This document shows, piece after piece, positions 58,310 through 64,000 of a DNA stretch of 64,000 nucleotides. Numbering within the stretch: the first letter of the stretch is position 1; the number at the start of each line of letters is the position of its first letter. The DNA comes from Jackrogersella multiformis (Eukaryota > Ascomycota > Sordariomycetes > Xylariales > Hypoxylaceae), in the NCBI GenBank assembly GCA_902806575.1, contig CADCXD010000008.1, positions 930,001 through 994,000 on the forward strand, in the 5' to 3' direction. Under the pieces are notes generated by a model that worked only from the letters and a program-made list of their open reading frames with translations, searched no databases and was not told the origin of the DNA. The translations under genes and the position numbers were made by a program.

Positions 58310-59723
58310 GGTGACGGTCGAGATTTCGTCTAGGTGAGGACAAGGAGGTTTGGTATATTCTCCATATAAACAGACCTTGATTTCCCTTAGAGTCGGTGGT
58401 TTAGAGAATGGTGCAGTGGTATATGCGGTATAGTTATATTCTTGGGGCTCTTCATTTTACATATAGGGTTTTGCTTTCAGAACAGATGTACTGGAACCTC
58501 TGTTGTTGCTGTTATTGTTAATCACTTTTGACTCACGTAGTAAAGTGCCACGTAACTACGAAGTCACGAATTGATATCGTTTAATATTCAGTGTTCGGTG
58601 AATGTTGGGACAATAGTCACAGAGAGTTAACCTAGTATGTGATAACCTAGGTGGCGATTTCATCAGATCAAAGCAGTTAAGGAAGTGATGATTGCAGACG
58701 ATGAAAAGGGGGCTATTCATTAGGTCACTTGTATTATAAAGTTCTAATTATCATGGAAATCAATGCGAAGAAAGAATAAACAAGAAAACAGTAACCTAGT
58801 AGATAATGCATTTATGTGTGATTGTATTAACTCCTAGTTACCTAGGTACTGTGACAAGGGCAATAGGGCTTGGAACTGTAGTTCAATTTCGAATTATAAT
58901 TCTCTATAGTCTTAAGGTCCTTGCCTTCTATCTCTTCTTGCGAAGCGAGGCGTAATGACCTATATGTATACAATCTGAATATCTCCTTAAGCGCCGTTGG
59001 CGCCCTCTTAATCCTGTTGGTTCAGTCTTACATATATTGATCAAGTCTTCTGATTAACCTCATCCAATAGTTTTGTTTCATAAGTTCCAACACATCTCGT
59101 ATTTACCAACATGCATGCATATATTGATCATACTCTGCTTCGTGGAGCCTATCCGTATGACAGGTACCTAGTCTAAGATCTGACATCTGTATGACCCCCT
59201 TTTATGGATACCTACCTAGGTATAAACATGTCTCACCCTCGGAAGTGGTATCCCTAGAAGTCATTTAAAAGCTAGCTACCATCTCCAAATATTATAGTTA
59301 TCAACACTATCGCTGTCGCTCCTAGATAGGGAGAATTGTTTAAAATAATTATCAGAGTATAGAAAATGAGCAATCCAACCATATCAGCTCGGTTATAGGT
59401 AACAGTTCTATGGTTACCTTCATTTTACATACAAGTAATTGGCACACAAGCCTTTAGGACTGGAGGTTTTGGGATCCGAGAATGGTATTCTCTCCTTCAC
59501 GAACCAACTACCTAGAGACTAAAAGGACCATCATATAGCTCATCTCAATTTCTCTTTAAACTCAACTAAAATATACTGGGTTAGCCCATGTCACACGGCT
59601 TTTCTCTAGTTAACGTGTTCTTGATTCCTAGCTCATTATCCATTTATAAGAGTCTCGACGAGCATACTAACATTAGTCACTCCTAAAGCTACTTGTCAAC
59701 CTTTTAATGATTTACACACTGGC
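58310..59723. other. Intergenic, AT-rich
   Basis: No gene seen. CCTAGGTA motifs near 58,838 and 59,212. The gap ends at the iminopeptidase relic. Confidence 0.55.
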
Positions 59724-59978
59724 CTAGGGCGTAAAAGCCTTTCTTCCGTACCTAGGTAGCTTGAGATTGTCGACTATATTGTCAAGCTCCTCGATGAATA
59801 AACAGAAAGTCCAAAAGGAATCATCGGCCATCTTCTCGCGGAGGTGAGTTGAGCGCCCAGATCCGATCTGGTCGTAGAACACAAGAGAGGTTCAGTATTA
59901 TTCAAAAAAATCGGTAAGTGAAGTTAGGTACTCATAGTTAACACCTGGACCTCCATGGAGCGCGATGAGGGGGGAATC
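59724..59978 (-). pseudogene. Proline iminopeptidase (S33 family) relic
   Basis: Read on the minus strand in one frame, 85 codons resemble the N-terminal part of fungal proline iminopeptidases: PLIALHGGPGVNYEYL (oxyanion HGGPG motif), then LVFYDQIGSGRSTHLREK, then FWTFCLFIEELDNIVDNLK. Two stops interrupt it between these blocks (TAA and TGA, two codons apart), each explained by a C-to-T change (CAA to TAA, CGA to TGA). The N-terminal start and the catalytic Ser, Asp and His regions are absent, so only a fragment remains. Intact relatives release N-terminal proline from peptides. The relic ends at a CCTAGGTAC motif and a TAG. Confidence 0.75.
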
Positions 59979-60883
59979 GAGAAGTTATGGAGGTTACAGA
60001 AGACTTATACCACTATGATAGTCCTACGTTACTCTTAGCTCATCAAAGACAACTAGTCCGAATGTTATTGGCTCAAGACTCACTAAGCAAATACTGGTAG
60101 CTTTTCTAAAAGAGTTATACTATGAAGTGAAGTAACAAGGCCAGAATGGACTTATTAAAGTCAGGCGATAGTTACTAAGTCTCGAGAAGTAAACTAAGTG
60201 ACAAATTCTGAGTAAAATTGTAGAGATATGAATAACTACCTAGTTAGAGATGTCGAGTAAATGTGTTCTCCTATCAGTATCCAACGACTAGTCCCGTGGT
60301 TGGCTATGAGGTGAGGGGAATTTCACCAGTTCAACACAAGGCCATTGGTCTCTTACAGATTGATATTACATAAGGGCCATCGTCGTGATGTACCTTTCAC
60401 TATCTTTATACGTACCTAGGTAGGCAGTGCAAACCATCATCCTCATACCCCACTCCTACACCCGCAGGCTGAGCAAGAGTATGGCACACATGCGACGATG
60501 CTCCGCGAGAACGGCGAAATACTGCTTTTTCCGAACTGAACTGATACATTTCGGTTACAAACGCTGAAATTACCTCTTACTTGTACTTAAGTACTTTGTA
60601 CACGGGAAATGGGTACCTAGTAACCAAGGTATTTATGGGTCTAAATAGCCTCACTTTCAACTGATGGGTACTGACTCCAATTTCCTTCCATGTTGTGTGA
60701 CCACATAATGTAGATCAGCGACTATTACTTGCTGTTTAAGTCTGCCTGGATGCCCGATTGAATGACCGTCGCATAACTTAGATAATCTATACTACTTCAT
60801 GCTTTCTCAGATCAGGCCTGGTCTAACAATATACTACCTCTTAATCATCTCACAGTCTATTGGGAACTATATCAGAACATATA
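59979..60883. other. Intergenic, promoter of the RBR gene
   Basis: No gene supported; the first 100 bases may hold further decayed iminopeptidase sequence. CCTAGGTAGG at about 60,415. Confidence 0.55.
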
Positions 60884-63379
60884 ATGAATCCTGAGGCTTT
60901 TAATTTTAGACCTGGTGAACAACAAGATCCCCATCATTATGAGGATCTCCCACTAAGACCACGAGAGCCCTCCCGACCGTCAACAATGTCCAATGACTCG
61001 CGGTCTCAGGTAAAATGCCGGTATTTCCTGCTTGGGCAATGCCGAAAAGGCAATTCTTGCCCATATCTACACGAGAATAGTTCAGAAGCATCTACTTCAA
61101 CTCGAAGCACGCCTCATGTATGACTACGTATGACTACTGGAAGCAATCTACATCATTACTGACGACCATCATAGATTCACGAACACCTCACGCGTGAGGA
61201 GATCACTCGTACTATCAAGGGCGCCTTGGTTCACTTCGAGGCTGGTGCAGCCGTCAAGAAGATAACTTTATCGTCTGATTTCTCCGCAGTTCAGATCAGC
61301 CGACTTCCACATGATAGTACACGAGAGTCTGTATTAGCTCTTGTTGGTTCCCATAATATCAACCTATCAAGCGAGGCTGATGTTCAGATTATCCGTCAAA
61401 AAGATCTGACCAGTGCTCTTGTAAAAGTTGAGGATCCCGAGTTTGCTAAGCTAGCCGGTAGAAAGCTTGGCTCACAAATTGCTTCACGTCTGACTCAAAG
61501 TACTCAACCGATTGCGACTCCGGTAGAGATGCCTATCGTTTCGGATTCGAACACTCTTCGTGTTGACTGCAAGAAAGTCCATATCTCTTGGCATAGGCCA
61601 TACAAAATAGTGTGGCTCAACTTCGGCACCAACGAGATTGCTGAACGCGTGAGAAAAAGGTTCAAGGATGGAACGTACAAGATCCTAAACCAGAATGTAC
61701 AATGTGGTGACTCGGTTCGTGGCGCCGGTCGTCGCAATCCGCTAGCATGGACTGTGTGTTTGATAGACGTGCCGGCTTCTGCGACAGAGTCTGATGTCTC
61801 CGGGTCTATTCGTAAACAATGGGATAAGCCGCGCAATATCGAACTCGGGAAACCAACGTACACCATCGATACAGAGACATGTTCAGCGGTGATCCAATCG
61901 CTTTTCACCTCGGTTGGCCCCCTTGACTGGTGGGAATTTACTCCCGACACCACCGGTAAACGTATGAAAGCTAGCGCACGATTTCAGAACGAAGAGGACG
62001 CCAGAGAAGCCGCACGAACCCTAGACAAGTCAGAGCTTCAATTTAACAAGAATGCCAAGCTTACAGTACAGTTGGTTCACACGGCGAAGTTCAAGGTCCG
62101 TGTGGACATCTATGAGGCAGTCGAATCTCAACTCAAAGCAAATATCAGGAAGTGGAAAGCTTCGCATTTGAACTTCACAGTATATGAAAATTCCGACCCA
62201 CCCAAATGGTACCGCGTGTTGAAGATAGAAGGGGATGCTGTCAAGGAAGTTGCGGAAGCGAAAAATACCATTACGAATATCATATCCGGTATGGTAGCTA
62301 AGGACGGTACTTCAGTCCTCTGGCATCCAGCTCTTTGCGGAGGCGGGGTCCTTTTCAAACGACTGAAGCAGTTAGGACAACAGATTGGAATAGTTATCAT
62401 CCGAAATAGGGTCAAATCCCAGCTTCGACTATATGGACCACGAATTAGATGTGAAGAGGGCCAAACCGAGATCGCCAGCTTGTTGAAAGACGAGAGGTCT
62501 GAACATTTCAACATCGACCTTGGTACGCATGACTTTTCATGGGTGCTTCAGGGAGGGCTGAAGAAGATTCAGGATGAAATTGGCTCCGAGAAGGTCAATT
62601 TTGATATTACATCGACGCCTAAGCGCATAGTCATTATCGGTACAGTCATGGACCACGAAGCGGTAATTGCCATTATGAACAACAAAGAAGCAACCAAGAA
62701 GAAGACAAGGGAATCAAATGGGCAGGATTGTTCTGTGTGCTGGATAGAAGCTGAGAACCCAATCACGACCAAATGCGGCCACATCTATTGCCTGGATTGT
62801 TTCGAAAATTTATGCATGTCTGCTACAACGAAGGACACTTCTACTGCAATCTGCTGCGTTGGGGAATCTGATCACTGTGCTAAGATACTGGGACTTCCTG
62901 AATTGCAAGACCACCTCACCTCGAATGCATTTGAGGAGTTGCTACAGCAATCGTTCGCTTCGTACATGCCACGTCATCCACAGTTGCTTAGGTACTGCCC
63001 TTCTCCGGACTGTGGGTATTTCTATCGCATCAGCACTACTCCTAAAATGCGAACGTGTCCCAATTGCCTTATACCCATCTGTACAACTTGTCACGCCCAA
63101 CATGGGACTATGACATGTGGAGACTATAAGGATCTGTCTACCGGGGGATATGCGGCTTTTGAAAAGCTCAAGAAGGAAATCGGCATAAAAGACTGCCCCA
63201 AGTGCAAGACACCGCTTGAGAAAACATACGGATGTGATCATATGATATGTCGGTGTGGTGCCCATATCTGCTGGGTTTGCTTGAAAACCTTCGAAGCAGC
63301 TGACCCATGCTACACGCATATGGGAAAGGAGCATAATGGGATTGGGTTGGATCATCTTCAAAGAATGTTTGGCGCTTAA
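60884..63379 (+). CDS. CCCH zinc finger plus RBR-type E3 ubiquitin ligase
   Basis: Two exons: 60884-61117 and 61175-63379 (intron 57 bases, donor GTATGA, branch CTGAC), giving 812 residues. Residues 45-63 form a CCCH finger (C-x7-C-x5-C-x3-H), an RNA-binding type. About 110-590 is a long region with repeated RRM-like or helicase-tail-like folds (for example VQISRLPHDSTRESVLALV and ASARFQNEEDAREAARTL). From 597 comes RING1 (CSVCWIEAENPITTKCGH), then an IBR (YCPSPDCGYFY, CPNCLIPICTTC), then RING2/Rcat (DCPKCKTPLEKTYGCDHMIC) with the catalytic cysteine expected at about 765. RBR ligases form a thioester on that cysteine before passing ubiquitin on. The architecture suggests an RNA-linked ubiquitin ligase; the substrate is unknown. 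Confidence 0.88.
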
Positions 63380-64000
63380 ACTTAAGAATTCTTGGGTTTT
63401 GATTCCAAAGAGATTTATGGTTATAACATAAGGACAAAGCAAACATAAAGCTACATGTTTTTCAATTAATATGTAACATGATCAAATTGCAAACATTACA
63501 GTTTCCAAACTTATGCAGGAGGAAGTGCTACATTGGGTATGTTATCTACCTACTTAACCTATGTAGGTATGTATTCTTAGCCACCTTAACGATATCAATA
63601 TTTCACTATATCGGTGTGAAGGAAACCGGCTCCTGCTTTCGAGACGAGGGTGAAACTAGGTAGTCTAAGATGCTCAGGCGGAGATGGGTGCTATGGTACA
63701 CTCGATACTGGAAGTAGGGATAGAGGAAAGGGGGTGACAATAATCATCACCACTTTCTGTGCTGACATAAGTACCGAAAAAACCACATGTTGTGAACCAA
63801 TTGTACCGTATGAGCACAATTCAGATTAATAGATAAAAGGGGATTTTAAAGATACCAAGTGCAACAACGAACCATCCATAAAAAGATTATCTGGACGAAA
63901 ACGGAAATGCCATATAAGACTGGGCAAAAATCGAAATGTAGGATAGCTGCGGCTGTCAAAGACCTACATTTTAGGGGTTAGGGCTAAGAACAGCGGTAGG
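63380..64000. other. Intergenic to window end, no gene seen
   Basis: Downstream of the RBR gene. AT-rich, with no supported coding sequence. Confidence 0.6.

Noticed and set aside
63971..63987. Telomere-like TTAGGG near the window end
   Set aside because: Only one or two imperfect units in ordinary intergenic DNA.
1..64000. tRNA, rRNA or CRISPR features
   Set aside because: I found no cloverleaf with a T-loop, no rRNA-like block and no spaced direct repeats, although a software scan would be more reliable than reading.

Overview
The window is nuclear DNA of a filamentous ascomycete (Pezizomycotina). Genes carry short introns, mostly 50-200 bases, with GT-AG ends and CTAAC/CTGAC branch sites. 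Recognisable proteins are typical of moulds: SAGA subunit Spt7, vacuolar aspartic protease, cytosolic serine hydroxymethyltransferase, a DIM-2-type DNA methyltransferase, a But2-domain secreted protein and an SRR1-domain protein. Intergenic DNA is sprinkled with the short palindrome CCTAGGTA. A Sordariomycete is my guess; the order cannot be fixed from the sequence alone. Layout: 0.6-9.5 kb holds a VanZ-like membrane protein, Spt7 and a sugar transporter with a paired CreA-like site upstream. From 9.8 to 26.6 kb is a loose accessory stretch: a 3CxxC zinc-binding protein, a broken tyrosinase, a DUF2306 membrane protein, a second sugar transporter, a secreted SnoaL-like protein, a doubtful Ecm33-like gene, a secreted But2-domain protein and an adenylate-kinase-like gene with an in-frame stop. 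From 26.8 to 44 kb are a GST, SHMT, vacuolar protease, a large Q/P-rich nuclear protein and an SRR1-domain protein. From 45.9 to 52.1 kb are a frameshifted BNR-repeat (sialidase-like) gene and a divergent pair of mitochondrial genes (DUF155/RMND1 and a PPR-like protein). From 53.3 to 63.4 kb are DIM-2, an unknown gene, a proline iminopeptidase relic and a CCCH plus RBR E3 ligase. There is no obvious biosynthetic cluster; most genes are independent housekeeping or accessory units. The most unusual finding is a pair of related structured elements of about 140 bases, at 14.34-14.48 kb and 52.14-52.27 kb. Each is flanked by its own 14-base direct repeat (target-site duplication) and ends in an A/G-rich tail. 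Paired stems are conserved while loops differ. They look like copies of a small non-autonomous retroposon; one sits exactly on the stop codon of the PPR-like gene and becomes its 3' UTR. A second theme is gene decay by C-to-T change: the tyrosinase (stop and splice-donor loss), the kinase-like gene and the iminopeptidase relic each carry lesions explained by CAA to TAA or an equivalent CpA to TpA change, which is the signature of repeat-induced point mutation or methylcytosine loss. A cytosine methyltransferase of the class that acts on such DNA is encoded in the same window.
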